A stretch of 64,000 nt of DNA from Streptomyces sp. S4.7 (GTDB taxonomy: Bacteria > Actinomycetota > Actinomycetes > Streptomycetales > Streptomycetaceae), in assembly GCF_010384365.1 (NCBI RefSeq), contig NZ_CP048397.1, positions 5,580,001 through 5,644,000 of the forward strand, in the 5' to 3' direction. Below are positions 49,507 through 58,717 of the stretch, piece by piece. How positions within the stretch are numbered: position 1 is the stretch's first letter; the number at the start of each line of letters is the position of its first letter. The translations under genes were made by a program, and so were the position numbers. Under the pieces are notes generated by a model that was not told the DNA's origin, ran no database searches, and saw only the letters and a list, made by a program, of their open reading frames with translations.

Positions 49507-50664
49507 TCAGCCGGCGAGCGGCACGGCGGCCAGTGCGGCGATGATCCACGTCAGCGGTCCGAAGACGGCGAGCAGCGCGCCCGCCCGCAGGGCCGCCGCG
49601 GTACGCAGGAGCCCCGTGGGCGCGCCCACCCGCACCAGCGCCGCCGTCGGATCGGTGCGGGTGTGCTTGGCCTCCAGGACCGCCATCAACAGCGTCGCGA
49701 CGGTGCAGCCTACGACAAGCGTGGCGCCGAGGCCGGTGAGCGGCCCGAACTGGCGCTCGTCGCCGGGGCCGTACAGGGCCGCGGCGGCGAATCCCCCGGA
49801 GATCACCGCACAGACAACGCCGAGCGGTCGGCCGATCCGTACCGCCTCGTCCATCAGGATTCGCCCCGCGAGCAGACGGGTCGCGCCGGGGCGCAGCATC
49901 TGCAGGAGTTGGCCGCAGAGGTACGCGATGCCGGGTCCGGCGAGGGCCAGGCCGAGCGCCGTCAGTGACCAGCCGGCCAGGACGCCGGCCGGGCTGCCTT
50001 CGAAGCGTCCCGGCATCGGCAGGGGCGCCCCGGAGCCGCTCCTGCTCGCGTAGGTCTCGACTGCGAGTCCCGCCGCGGTGAGCGCGACGCCCCAAGGGAG
50101 CCCCGACGGGGCGGGCTTGGGCGTCGAGGGCGGCTCGGTGTCGGTGTTTTCGGCCGACCCCGTGCTGCGCGGACGCAGGGCGAGTCCGGTGGCCACACCG
50201 GCGAGCACGGGTACGACGGCGAGCAGAGTGAGGGCGGCGGCCAGCGGCAGCGGCTGTCCCGCGCCGAGCAGATCGGCCGCGGCACCGTCGAACGGAAGCC
50301 CTGTGATGTCGCCGCGCAGATGCAGGAAGAACAGCAGCGCCACCATGCTGCCGACGGCGCAGGACAGTGTGGTCGACGCGGCGGCCAGCGCGGTGAGTTG
50401 AGCCGGACCGAGCCCGACAGCGGAGAGACCGGAACGCGGCCGGGTGCTCGGGTCCGTACGGGCCACGGCGACCGCGAACTGCAGCGTCGCGGCGAGTGGG
50501 AGCACGCACCACAGCAGGCGCAGCAGCGATCCGGAGGGGTGGTTCACGGCCCAGCCCAGGGTGCACAGGAGGAGGAAGCCGACCCCCGCCGACGCCGCGG
50601 CGACCAGCAGCCTGCGCAGCAGGACGAGGGGGTGGCTGCCCCGGGCTAGACGGAGAGCGAGCAC
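49507..50664 (-). CDS. ABC transporter permease (FtsX-like or MacB-like)
   Basis: A 385-residue membrane protein with about eight hydrophobic segments and alternating Ala/Leu/Gly-rich stretches. GTG 50664 follows GGAGGGCC at normal spacing and overlaps the end of the ATPase gene by 19 bases, so the two form a transporter. The upstream frame is open but antisense-like. The helical arrangement resembles multi-span exporters, but no family motif is firm. Substrate unknown. Confidence 0.78.
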   Translation of the reverse strand: MLALRLARGSHPLVLLRRLLVAAASAGVGFLLLCTLGWAVNHPSGSLLRLLWCVLPLAATLQFAVAVARTDPSTRPRSGLSAVGLGPAQLTALAAASTTLSCAVGSMVALLFFLHLRGDITGLPFDGAAADLLGAGQPLPLAAALTLLAVVPVLAGVATGLALRPRSTGSAENTDTEPPSTPKPAPSGLPWGVALTAAGLAVETYASRSGSGAPLPMPGRFEGSPAGVLAGWSLTALGLALAGPGIAYLCGQLLQMLRPGATRLLAGRILMDEAVRIGRPLGVVCAVISGGFAAAALYGPGDERQFGPLTGLGATLVVGCTVATLLMAVLEAKHTRTDPTAALVRVGAPTGLLRTAAALRAGALLAVFGPLTWIIAALAAVPLAG

Positions 50665-51374
50665 GCTGCCTGGCCCTCCGCCTCGGTCGGCCGCAGGGCG
50701 CCCACGCGGTGGCCGTCGACCAGGGTGACGGTGCGGTCGGCGAGTGTCGAGACCTCGTCGTCGAGGGTGGCGAGGATGACGGTGATGCGGTGGGAGCGCG
50801 CCGCGGTCGTCAGCGTGCGCAGGACCTGGGCGCGCTCGGCGGCGTACAGCGGCGCCGTCGGTTCGTCGGCGAACAGTACTGAGGGCGTGCTGACCAGGGA
50901 GCGGGCGACGGCGACGCGCTGGCGCTGCGACTGCAGCAGGGCGTGCGGACGCTTGCGCGCGCACATACCGACATCGAGCCGCTCCAGCCACTCCGTGGCA
51001 GCCGCCTTCGCCGCGCGGCGGGAGGAGCCGCGCAACAGCAGCGGCAGAGCAGCGTTCTCCCAAGCGGTGAGCTCCGGGACCAGGACCGGATCCGAGTCGA
51101 TCCAGCCGAAACGGTCGCGCCGGAGCCGTTCACGCAGGGACGGGGGCATCGTGTGGACGGCGGTGCTGTTGAACCAGACCTCGCCCTCCTCCGGGACGAG
51201 CTGGCCCGAGAGGCAGCGCAGCAGAGTCGTCTTGCCGCTTCCGCGCGCGCCGTTGACGGCGAGGATCTCCCCTTCACGCACGCCGAGCGAGACGCCATTG
51301 AGCGCGGGTGAGCCGTTGTGCGAGTGATGCAGGGAACGCGCCCAGAGCACGTCGTTGTCCGGCGGGGCAACCAT
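50646..51374 (-). CDS. ABC transporter ATP-binding protein with atypical signature
   Basis: A 242-residue ATPase. Walker A is NGARGSGKTTLLRC, Q-loop is in the LRRDRFGWIDSD region, Walker B is SVLFADEPTAPLY, and the H-loop position reads ILATLDDEV with no obvious His. The signature is LLQSQRQRVAVARSL, lacking the usual LSGGQ glycines. These departures suggest altered or regulatory ATPase function, similar to degenerate subunits seen in Streptomyces exporters. ATG 51374 after GAGGTG. Adjacent permease completes a pair. Confidence 0.84.
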   Translation of the reverse strand: MVAPPDNDVLWARSLHHSHNGSPALNGVSLGVREGEILAVNGARGSGKTTLLRCLSGQLVPEEGEVWFNSTAVHTMPPSLRERLRRDRFGWIDSDPVLVPELTAWENAALPLLLRGSSRRAAKAAATEWLERLDVGMCARKRPHALLQSQRQRVAVARSLVSTPSVLFADEPTAPLYAAERAQVLRTLTTAARSHRITVILATLDDEVSTLADRTVTLVDGHRVGALRPTEAEGQAACSLSV

Positions 51375-51503
51375 GGCGTACACCTCGGTTCGGATCAGGC
51401 TCGGTTCAGAGATGACGTACCGCGCCCCGTCCGGGGGAACGAAGGCGAAGCCGATCGGTCAATGCACCGTAAGGATCGGGAACGAGGTGCGCGGACAGCA
51501 CGC

Positions 51504-51547
51504 GGCCCGGGTGCCCCCCTTTGCACTCGAACGGGGGCACCCGGGCC
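51504..51547. terminator. 15-bp palindromic hairpin between ABC ATPase and aminotransferase genes
   Basis: GGCCCGGGTGCCCCC (51504-51518) pairs exactly with 51533-51547 around a 14-base A/T-richer loop. It lies upstream of the ABC ATPase start and downstream of the aminotransferase stop. Confidence 0.7.
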
Positions 51548-51583
51548 GTCATGCGGATCAGGCGCGGGCAAGGCACCTGCGGG

Positions 51584-51618
51584 GCGGCGTACGCCACCAG
51601 GAAGGTGGCGTACGCCGC
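51584..51618 (-). terminator. Terminator of the aminotransferase gene
   Basis: A perfect 15-bp stem (51584-51598 with 51604-51618) with an AGGAA loop, five bases past the stop of the minus-strand aminotransferase. Confidence 0.8.
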
Positions 51619-51623
51619 GGGCG

Positions 51624-52985
51624 TCAGAGCTTCGTCCAGGCCTCCGTCAGCACCGTGCGCAGGATCTGCTCGATCTCGTCGAACGTCGACTGGTCGGAGA
51701 TCAGCGGCGGCGCCAGCTGTACGACCGGGTCGCCGCGGTCGTCGGCGCGGCAGTACAGCCCGTTCTCGTACAGAGCCTTGGAGAGGAAGCCGTACAGGAC
51801 GCGCTCGGTCTCCTCGTCCGTGAACGACTCCTTGGTGACCTTGTCCTTGACGAGCTCGATGCCGTAGAAGAAGCCGTTGCCCCGTACGTCGCCGACTATC
51901 GGCAGGTCGTGGAGCTTGCGCAGCGTCGAGAAGAAGGCGTCCTCGTTGTCCAGCACATGCTGGTTGAGACCCTCACGCTCGAAGATGTCGAGGTTGGCCA
52001 GGCCGACGGCCGCCGAGACCGGGTGACCGCCGAAGGTGTAGCCGTGCAGGAAGGTGTTGTCACCTTCGTAGAAGGGCTCGGCGAGACGGTCGGAGATGAT
52101 GCAGGCGCCGATCGGTGAGTAGCCCGAGGTCATGCCCTTGGCGCAGGTGATCATGTCCGGTACGTAGCCGAACTTGTCGCAGGCGAACATCTTGCCGAGC
52201 CGGCCGAACGCACAGATGACCTCGTCCGAGACGAGCAGCACGTCGTACTGGTCGCAGATCTCGCGGACCCGCTGGAAGTAACCCGGCGGGGGCGGGAAGC
52301 AGCCACCGGCGTTCTGCACCGGCTCCAGGAAGACGGCGGCGACCGTGTCCGCGCCCTCGAAGAGGATCTGCTGTTCGATCTGGTCCGCGGCCCAGCGGCC
52401 GAAGGCCTCCGGGTCGTCGCCGTGGAGCGGGGCGCGGTAGATGTTGGTGTTCGGCACCTTGTGGGCGCCGGGGACCAGCGGCTCGAACGGTGCCTTCAGG
52501 GCCGGCAGCCCGGTGATGGACAGCGCTCCCTGCGGCGTGCCGTGGTAGGCGACGGCGCGCGAGATGACCTTGTACTTGGTCGGCTTGCCCTTCAGCTTGA
52601 AGTACTGCTTGGCGAGCTTCCAGGCGGTCTCGACCGCCTCGCCGCCGCCGGTGGTGAAGAAGACCTTGTTGAGGTCCCCGGGCGCGTAGTGGGCCAGCCG
52701 CTCGGCGAGCTCGACCGCCTTGGGGTGGGCGTAGGACCACACGGGGAAGAAGGCGAGCTCCTGAGCCTGCTTGTAGGCGGTCTCGGCCAACTCGTGGCGC
52801 CCGTGGCCCGCGTTGACCACGAACAGGCCGGAGAGGCCGTCCAGGTAGCGCTTGCCCTTGTCGTCGTAGATGTAGGTGCCCTCACCACGCACGATGGTGG
52901 GCACGGGTGCGTTCTCGTACGACGACATGCGGGTGAAATGCATCCACAGGTGGTCGTAAGCGGTTTTGGAGAGGTCCTTGCTCAC
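51624..52985 (-). CDS. Class III aminotransferase (putrescine/GABA-type)
   Basis: A 453-residue PLP enzyme. PLP residues are visible: LVSDEVICAFGR (Asp254 with Glu255) and ITCAKGMTSGYSPIG (Lys283). The sequence is typical of aspartate:pyruvate or diamine aminotransferases of the class III family, and the neighbourhood (Lrp regulator, aldehyde dehydrogenases, Pot transport) suggests polyamine or GABA breakdown: transamination yields an aldehyde for the dehydrogenases. GTG 52985 is the chosen start, two bases before the Lrp stop. Substrate is inferred from context. Confidence 0.87.
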   Translation of the reverse strand: MSKDLSKTAYDHLWMHFTRMSSYENAPVPTIVRGEGTYIYDDKGKRYLDGLSGLFVVNAGHGRHELAETAYKQAQELAFFPVWSYAHPKAVELAERLAHYAPGDLNKVFFTTGGGEAVETAWKLAKQYFKLKGKPTKYKVISRAVAYHGTPQGALSITGLPALKAPFEPLVPGAHKVPNTNIYRAPLHGDDPEAFGRWAADQIEQQILFEGADTVAAVFLEPVQNAGGCFPPPPGYFQRVREICDQYDVLLVSDEVICAFGRLGKMFACDKFGYVPDMITCAKGMTSGYSPIGACIISDRLAEPFYEGDNTFLHGYTFGGHPVSAAVGLANLDIFEREGLNQHVLDNEDAFFSTLRKLHDLPIVGDVRGNGFFYGIELVKDKVTKESFTDEETERVLYGFLSKALYENGLYCRADDRGDPVVQLAPPLISDQSTFDEIEQILRTVLTEAWTKL

Positions 52986-52987
52986 GG

Positions 52988-53485
52988 CTATCGGGTTCCC
53001 CACATGTAGGTCTGCTTCTTCAACTTGAGGTAGACGAAGCTCTCGGTGGAGCGCACGCCGGGGAGCGCGCGGATCCGTTTGTTGATGACGTTCAGGAGGT
53101 GGTCGTCGTCCTCGCAGACGACCTCCACCATCAGGTCGAAGGAGCCCGCGGTCATCACCACGTACTCGCACTCGGCCATCTCCGTGAGCGCGTCGGCCAC
53201 GGAGTCGAGGTCGCCCTCGACGTTGATGCCGACCATCGCCTGGCGCAGGAAACCGACGGTCAGTGGGTCCGTCACGGCAACAATCTGCATGACCCCTTGG
53301 TCGAGCAGCTTCTGGACGCGCTGGCGTACGGCCGCCTCGGAGAGGCCGACGGCCTTGCCGATCGCGGCGTAGGGGCGCCGTCCGTCCTCCTGAAGCTGTT
53401 CGATGATCGCGAGGGACACGGAGTCGATCGCCGGCGACGATCCGTTTCCGTGCCCGTTCCTGGGGTCTGCGCTACGACTGGCCAC
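52988..53485 (-). CDS. Lrp/AsnC family transcriptional regulator
   Basis: A 165-residue Lrp-type protein with a helix-turn-helix (AIIEQLQEDGRRPYAAIGKAVGLSEAAVRQRVQKLL across about residues 26-60) and an Asp-rich RAM sensor domain (VEGDLDSVADALTEM, YVVMTAGSFDLMVEV). The start is uncertain: GTG 53485 (VASRSADP) is preferred over GTG 53500, and no ribosome site is clear, so it may be leaderless. It probably controls the flanking aminotransferase and dehydrogenase genes in response to an amino acid. Confidence 0.9.
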   Translation of the reverse strand: MASRSADPRNGHGNGSSPAIDSVSLAIIEQLQEDGRRPYAAIGKAVGLSEAAVRQRVQKLLDQGVMQIVAVTDPLTVGFLRQAMVGINVEGDLDSVADALTEMAECEYVVMTAGSFDLMVEVVCEDDDHLLNVINKRIRALPGVRSTESFVYLKLKKQTYMWGTR

Positions 53486-53675
53486 GCGCTCACTGTGCAC
53501 CGCGACTCGTCTGTCTCGCAACCCTCGATCGATGAAATTCGTTGTGACAGGGTCGGAATATGACTGAATCCGAAGTTGGGAGGGGTCGGGTCTGTCGAAA
53601 GCGTCAGCAGAACGCTTAAGGTGGGGTGTCTCACCCATCGGACATCCGGCATGACTTCTGTAAGGAGGGGTGGCA

Positions 53676-55124
53676 GTGACCACCGAGCTGCGCCGTCTGC
53701 GTAACTACATCAACGGGGAGTTCCGGGACGCGGCCGACGGACGGGCCATCGAGGTGGTCAACCCGTCCACGGGCGAGGCCTACGCCACGTCCCCGCTTTC
53801 CGGCCAGGCCGACGTCGACGCCGCCATGGAGGCCGCCGCCGCGGCGTTCCCCGCCTGGCGCGACACCACCCCGGCCGAGCGCCAGAAGGTGATGCTCAAG
53901 ATCGCGGACGCGATCGAGGAGCGCGCCGAGGACCTGATCGCCGCCGAGTCGGAGAACACCGGCAAGCCGCTGGAGCTGACCCGCACCGAAGAGATCCCGC
54001 CGATGGTGGACCAGATCCGCTTCTTCGCGGGTGCGGCGCGGATGCTCGAAGGCCGCTCGGCCGGCGAGTACATGGACGGTTTCACCTCCATCGTGCGGCG
54101 TGAGCCTGTCGGCGTCTGTGCGCAGGTCGCGCCGTGGAACTACCCGATGATGATGGCCGTCTGGAAGTTCGCCCCGGCGCTCGCAGCGGGCAACACCGTC
54201 GTACTGAAGCCGTCGGACACCACCCCCGCCTCCACACTGCTGATGGCGGAGATCATCGGCGCGATCGCGCCCAAGGGCGTCTTCAACGTCATCTGCGGCG
54301 ACCGCGACAGCGGGCGCACGATGGTCGAGCACGCGACCCCGGCGATGGTCTCGATCACCGGCTCCGTACGGGCGGGGATGCAGGTCGCCGAGTCCGCTTC
54401 CAGGGATCTCAAGCGGGTGCATCTGGAGCTGGGCGGCAAGGCGCCCGTCGTGGTCTTCGAGGACCTCGACAGCGAGGCGATCGCCAAGGCCGTCGAGGAG
54501 ATCTCGGTGGCCGGCTACTTCAACGCCGGGCAGGACTGTACGGCGGCGTGCCGGGTCCTGGTGCACGAGTCGATCCACGACGAGTTCGTGACCGAGCTGG
54601 CCAAGGCCGCCGCCGGCACCAGGACCGGTGCTCCCGACGACGAGGACGCGCTGTACGGGCCGCTGAACAACGCCAACCAGCTGAAGCACGTCTCGGGCTT
54701 CATCGAGCGGCTGCCGGCCCATGCCAAGGTCGAGGCGGGCGGTCACCGGGTCGGCGACAAGGGGTACTTCTACGCGCCGACCGTCGTCTCGGGGCTGAAG
54801 CAGGACGACGAGATCATCCAGAACGAGGTGTTCGGGCCGGTCATCACGGTCCAGTCGTTCTCGGACGAGGCGCAGGCGCTGGAGTACGCGAACGGGGTCG
54901 AGTTCGCCCTCGCGTCCTCGGTGTGGACGAAGGATCACGGGCGCGCGATGCGCATGTCCAAGAACCTGGACTTCGGCTGTGTGTGGATCAACACGCACAT
55001 CATGCTGGTCGCGGAGATGCCGCACGGCGGCTTCAAGCAGTCGGGCTACGGCAAGGACCTGTCGGCGTACGGCTTCGACGACTACACGCGTATCAAGCAT
55101 GTGATGACATCGCTCGACGCGTGA
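53676..55124 (+). CDS. Aldehyde dehydrogenase (aminobutyraldehyde/betaine-aldehyde type)
   Basis: A 482-residue NAD(P)-dependent enzyme. Active-site residues are PWNYP (Asn155), ELGGKAP (Glu251) and GQDCTA (Cys288). The substrate entry segments and the C-terminal MPHGGFKQSGYGKDLSAYGF are like gamma-aminobutyraldehyde or betaine-aldehyde dehydrogenases. GTG 53676 follows AGGAGG by seven bases. Divergent from the Lrp gene and adjacent to an aminotransferase, so it likely oxidises the aldehyde that enzyme produces. Confidence 0.88.
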   Translation: MTTELRRLRNYINGEFRDAADGRAIEVVNPSTGEAYATSPLSGQADVDAAMEAAAAAFPAWRDTTPAERQKVMLKIADAIEERAEDLIAAESENTGKPLELTRTEEIPPMVDQIRFFAGAARMLEGRSAGEYMDGFTSIVRREPVGVCAQVAPWNYPMMMAVWKFAPALAAGNTVVLKPSDTTPASTLLMAEIIGAIAPKGVFNVICGDRDSGRTMVEHATPAMVSITGSVRAGMQVAESASRDLKRVHLELGGKAPVVVFEDLDSEAIAKAVEEISVAGYFNAGQDCTAACRVLVHESIHDEFVTELAKAAAGTRTGAPDDEDALYGPLNNANQLKHVSGFIERLPAHAKVEAGGHRVGDKGYFYAPTVVSGLKQDDEIIQNEVFGPVITVQSFSDEAQALEYANGVEFALASSVWTKDHGRAMRMSKNLDFGCVWINTHIMLVAEMPHGGFKQSGYGKDLSAYGFDDYTRIKHVMTSLDA

Positions 55125-55241
55125 GGTTCGAGGGCTGACACGTCGGATCGACGGGCCGTCGCCGCGACGGGACGGGCCTGTTGACACCTCGGCTCCTCGA
55201 CTCGTCAACTCGTGGCAACGTCGCCCGAGTTACTTTCTCCG

Positions 55242-55282
55242 GGGCGGGGCACGGACACACTGGTGGTCCGTGCCCCGTCCCG
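55242..55282 (+). terminator. Terminator after the first aldehyde dehydrogenase
   Basis: CGGGGCACGGAC (55245-55256) pairs with GTCCGTGCCCCG (55266-55277), with three outer pairs, one of them G-T, followed by a T-rich stretch. It precedes the HXXEE gene. Confidence 0.75.
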
Positions 55283-55316
55283 TCCTTTGTGGACCGTTTC
55301 TGAGAAGGTCGCGAAC

Positions 55317-55862
55317 ATGACCCACATACACGTGCACGGCGAACGGGTGGGCCCCGCCGTGACTCTGGGGCTGCTGGCGGCCTGGGCTCTGCACGATGCC
55401 GAGGAACTGGCCACCGGGCCCCGCTGGATCAGCGAGAACCTGCCCGTACTGCGGGAGCGGTTCCCCGGCGCGCCGGAGCCGGTGTGGAGTGCCATGGCCG
55501 CTGTGGGGCCGCGTGAGTTCGCCGTGGCCGTGGGGGCGATGGCCGGCTTCGTGGGCTCCGCGGCCGTCGCGGGGCACCGTACGGGAGGCCGGTCCGGCTT
55601 CTACCAGGGGGCGCTGGACGGATTCGGACTGCACGTTCTGGTGCACCTGGCCCAGGCCGCCGCCGTACGGGGATACACGCCCGGATCCGTCACGTCGCCG
55701 CTGAGCGTGGTGCCGTTCACGCTGTGGGCGCGGGGGCGGCTGCGGCGGGCCGGGGTGCTGAAGCCGGCGCGGGCGCGCGACGTCGCGTTGGGGCTGGCCG
55801 TGGCCGCGGGCGCCACCGCGGCCTCGCACGCCGTCGCCCGCAGGGTGGTCGGGGGTCGCTGA
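55317..55862 (+). CDS. Predicted membrane protein with HXXEE motif
   Basis: A 181-residue protein with four or five hydrophobic segments. The defining motif is ALHDAEELATGPRW (His-x-x-Glu-Glu at residues about 22-26), after MTHIHVHGERVG, and a later His (GFGLHVLVHLAQAA). The His/Glu cluster suggests metal binding in the membrane, but the family is uncharacterised. ATG 55317 after GAGAAGG. Confidence 0.75.
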   Translation: MTHIHVHGERVGPAVTLGLLAAWALHDAEELATGPRWISENLPVLRERFPGAPEPVWSAMAAVGPREFAVAVGAMAGFVGSAAVAGHRTGGRSGFYQGALDGFGLHVLVHLAQAAAVRGYTPGSVTSPLSVVPFTLWARGRLRRAGVLKPARARDVALGLAVAAGATAASHAVARRVVGGR

Positions 55863-55976
55863 ACTCGGGCCCCGTTCGTGGCAGTTGCGGCGAGCAGGGG
55901 GCCCGGGAAGCCGAGCCCTCGGCGGCGGGGCCCGCCCCGTCCGGCCCCCGCCACCCGGGCCCCCGCCCCGTCGTCC

Positions 55977-56735
55977 CTATGCCTCCGGCCGGTCCGGTCG
56001 ACCGGCGCGCAGCAGCTTCGCGAGCGTGTCGATGCGGTTGGTGGTGATCGAGTCGACTCCCGCCCCCACCAGGCGCCGCATGCTCCGCCCCGTGTCCGCC
56101 GTCCAGGCGGAGACCAGCAGCCCGTCGCGGTGGACCCGCTCGGTCAGTTCCCGGCTCACCAGGCCGAAGCGGTAGTTGAGCCAGCGAGGCCGTACCGCTT
56201 CGAGCAGTACGGGGCGTGGCGGGGACAACGACTGCCACGTCATCGCGATCTCGGCGGCCGGGTCGGCGTCGCGCACGGCGAGCATCGCGTCGGCGCCCGC
56301 GCAGTAGTACACCCGATCCGCCGCGCCGCATTCGCGCACCGTCCCGACCACCGCGCGCACCGTCGCCGCCGTGGCGCTGGGCAGATCGATCATCAGGCGC
56401 GCGGTCGCCACCGGCTCCGGCGCCAGCAACACCTCCTGAAGCGCCGGCACACCGCCGCGTGTCAGGGTGCGCAGCTCGGCGTGAGTGACGTCCGCGAGCG
56501 CCCCGTCATGCCCCCAGAGCCGTTTCAGCGAGGAGTCGTGCAGCAGGACGGGCACCCCGTCGCGCGTGACGCGTACGTCGATCTCGACGGCGTCCGCGCC
56601 CCGTTCCAGGGCGGATCGGACCGAGGGAAGGGTGTTCTCGCGGACGCGGTACGGATCTCCTCGGTGCCCGACGGCCACGACGGAGCGCAGCAGCGCGTCG
56701 CCGACACCGCCCGCGGCGCCCCGTGCGGCCGTCAC
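55977..56735 (-). CDS. Glycerophosphodiester phosphodiesterase
   Basis: A 252-residue GDPD. The TIM-barrel active site shows VVAVGHRGDPYRVRENTL (His and Arg-Gly start, Glu), AVEIDVRVTRDGVPVLLHDSSLKR (Glu/Asp and His). Hydrolyses glycerophosphodiesters to glycerol-3-phosphate and an alcohol. GTG 56735 overlaps the add stop (GTGA), so it is translationally coupled to adenosine deaminase. An in-frame upstream extension is antisense noise. Confidence 0.9.
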   Translation of the reverse strand: MTAARGAAGGVGDALLRSVVAVGHRGDPYRVRENTLPSVRSALERGADAVEIDVRVTRDGVPVLLHDSSLKRLWGHDGALADVTHAELRTLTRGGVPALQEVLLAPEPVATARLMIDLPSATAATVRAVVGTVRECGAADRVYYCAGADAMLAVRDADPAAEIAMTWQSLSPPRPVLLEAVRPRWLNYRFGLVSRELTERVHRDGLLVSAWTADTGRSMRRLVGAGVDSITTNRIDTLAKLLRAGRPDRPEA

Positions 56736-57757
56736 CTGGCGAGCCACTGCGCGGTGTACGTGTCGATCTCGGCGGTCAGCCGGTTCTTGCCGGCCTGGTC
56801 GAGGAACGACGCCTCGACGGCGCTCTTCGAGAGCCCCGCCACCCCCCGCTCGTCCAGCTCCAGCAGCCGCGCCGCGACGGCGTACTCCTTGTTGAGGTCG
56901 GTGCCGAACATGGGCGGGTCGTCGCTGTTGACCGTCACGAGTACGCCCGCGGAGACCAGCGTCCTGATCGGGTGCAGTTCGAGGTCGGTGACCGCCCGCG
57001 TGGCGATGTTGGAGGTGGGGCAGACCTCCAGAGGGATGCGGTTCTCGGCGAGGTACGCCATCAACTCCGCGTCCTGGGCGGAGCTGATGCCGTGACCGAT
57101 CCGTTCGGCGCGCAGTTCCTTGAGCGCGTCCCACACCGTTCCGGGCCCCGTCGTCTCACCGGCGTGCGGTACGGAGTGCAGTCCCTCGGCGATCGCCCGG
57201 TCGAAGTGGGGCTTGAACTGGGGCCGCGGTACGCCCACTTCCGGCCCACCGAGACCGAAGGACACCAGACCCTCGGGGCGGAGATCGACGGCGAGCCGCA
57301 GAGTCTCGTCCGCGGCCTCCAGACCGGCCTCGCCGGGGATGTCGAAGCACCATCGCAGTACGACGCCGAACTCGGCCTCGGCCGACTTGCGGGCGTCCTC
57401 GATCGCCTCCATGAACGCCTCGGCGGGGATGCCGCGCCGGGTCGAGCTGAAGGGCGTGATCGTCAGCTCGGCGTAGCGGATGTTCTGCCGGGCCATGTCG
57501 CGGGCGATCTCGAACGTCAGCAGCCGGACGTCCTCCGGGGTACGGAGCAGATCCACGACGGAGAGGTAGACGTCGATGAAGTGCGCGAAATCGGTGAAGA
57601 CGAAGTGGTCGGCCAGCGCCTCGGGGTCGGTCGGTACCTTGGATTCGGGGTGCCTGGCCGCCAGTTCGGACACGATACGGGGCGAGGCCGAGCCGACGTG
57701 ATGGACATGCAGTTCGGCCTTGGGCAGCCCTGCGATGAAGGGATGAAGGTCGGTCAT
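56732..57757 (-). CDS. add: Adenosine deaminase
   Basis: A 341-residue amidohydrolase that converts adenosine to inosine. Zinc ligands begin with AELHVHHVG (HxH) and continue VPHAGETTG (His-Ala-Gly-Glu catalytic motif), RIGHGI (His) and VNSDDPPMF (Asp-Asp). Motif CPTSNIATRAV is also typical. ATG 57757. First gene of add-GDPD. Confidence 0.94.
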   Translation of the reverse strand: MTDLHPFIAGLPKAELHVHHVGSASPRIVSELAARHPESKVPTDPEALADHFVFTDFAHFIDVYLSVVDLLRTPEDVRLLTFEIARDMARQNIRYAELTITPFSSTRRGIPAEAFMEAIEDARKSAEAEFGVVLRWCFDIPGEAGLEAADETLRLAVDLRPEGLVSFGLGGPEVGVPRPQFKPHFDRAIAEGLHSVPHAGETTGPGTVWDALKELRAERIGHGISSAQDAELMAYLAENRIPLEVCPTSNIATRAVTDLELHPIRTLVSAGVLVTVNSDDPPMFGTDLNKEYAVAARLLELDERGVAGLSKSAVEASFLDQAGKNRLTAEIDTYTAQWLAR

Positions 57758-57918
57758 CGGGTCCTCCGCGTACTGAGCGGCGGCGGAAAGGGTGTCGCCG
57801 TCCGCCGGGCAGGACGTCCCCCTGCCCAGGGCTTTACCGGTCGGTGGCCATCGTAGGCGGGGCGGACGGCGCGCTCGGCAGAGGCCTTAGCATGACGGAA
57901 TCACGATGGGGGAGGACC

Positions 57919-58650
57919 ATGTCAGACAGCAGCCCGCAGCCACCGGGCGCCAACGAGCCGAGCGATCCGTGGGCGCCGCCGGAGCGCCGGGTGCCGTTGG
58001 ACAAGCTCGCGCAGGCGTCGAACCCCGTCCAGGACCAGCCGCCGGTCACGCCTCTTCATGACCAGTCGACCGTCACGTCGATGCCCATTGCGGGGCCCCA
58101 GCCGGGCGCCGTCGGCGCCACGGGCGCCGGGCCCGTCTCGGGAGCCGTACCGCCGCCACCGATAGCCCCCGGGGGGCCGGCCCCGACGACTTCCGGTCCG
58201 TACGGCTACCCGAGCGCGCCCGTGGCGGCCACCCCGTACCCGGGCTCCTCCTATCCCGGATACCCGGGACACCCCGGCTATCCGGGGTACGGCCAGGGCG
58301 GCTGGCAGGCCGGCCCGGCGAACGGCATGGGCGTCGCGGCGATGACGCTCGGGATCCTCTCCATCTGTCTGTTCTGCCTGTACGGCATCGTGGGCATCGT
58401 CCTGGGCGTCCTCGCCGTGATCTTCGGCGTCGTCGGCAGGAAGCGCGCCGAGCGGGGTGAGGCCACCAACGGTGGTCAGGCGCTCTCCGGAATCATCATG
58501 GGCACCATCGGCATCGTCATCGGCGCGGTCGTCATCGGACTGATCGTCTGGGGCATCACCGACGCGATCAACGATGACAACAACGACTACGACTACGACA
58601 GCGGCACCGACGGCTACTCCGCCATGCTTCTCGTGGACTCCGACCGCTGA
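57919..58650 (+). CDS. DUF4190-domain membrane protein
   Basis: A 243-residue protein with a Pro/Gly/Tyr-rich N-terminal half (about 125 residues, including repeated YPGY and PGYPG), two hydrophobic segments (ILSICLFCLYGIVGIVLGVLAVIFG; IIMGTIGIVIGAVVIGLIVWG) of the DUF4190 type and an acidic tail rich in Asp/Asn/Tyr (DDNNDYDYDSG). Such proteins are common in Streptomyces and uncharacterised. ATG 57919 has GGAGGAC. Confidence 0.8.
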   Translation: MSDSSPQPPGANEPSDPWAPPERRVPLDKLAQASNPVQDQPPVTPLHDQSTVTSMPIAGPQPGAVGATGAGPVSGAVPPPPIAPGGPAPTTSGPYGYPSAPVAATPYPGSSYPGYPGHPGYPGYGQGGWQAGPANGMGVAAMTLGILSICLFCLYGIVGIVLGVLAVIFGVVGRKRAERGEATNGGQALSGIIMGTIGIVIGAVVIGLIVWGITDAINDDNNDYDYDSGTDGYSAMLLVDSDR

Positions 58651-58717
58651 TCCCATCAGAACCTGACACGCCCCGCTCCGGCGGTCGATGAGGCAGTCGG
58701 CGGGCGACGGCGCGACG

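Noticed and set aside
49507..51063. Long 518-residue version of the ABC permease
   Set aside because: Its first 133 residues are antisense-like Arg/Pro-rich sequence inside the ATPase gene; GTG 50664 has a good ribosome site.
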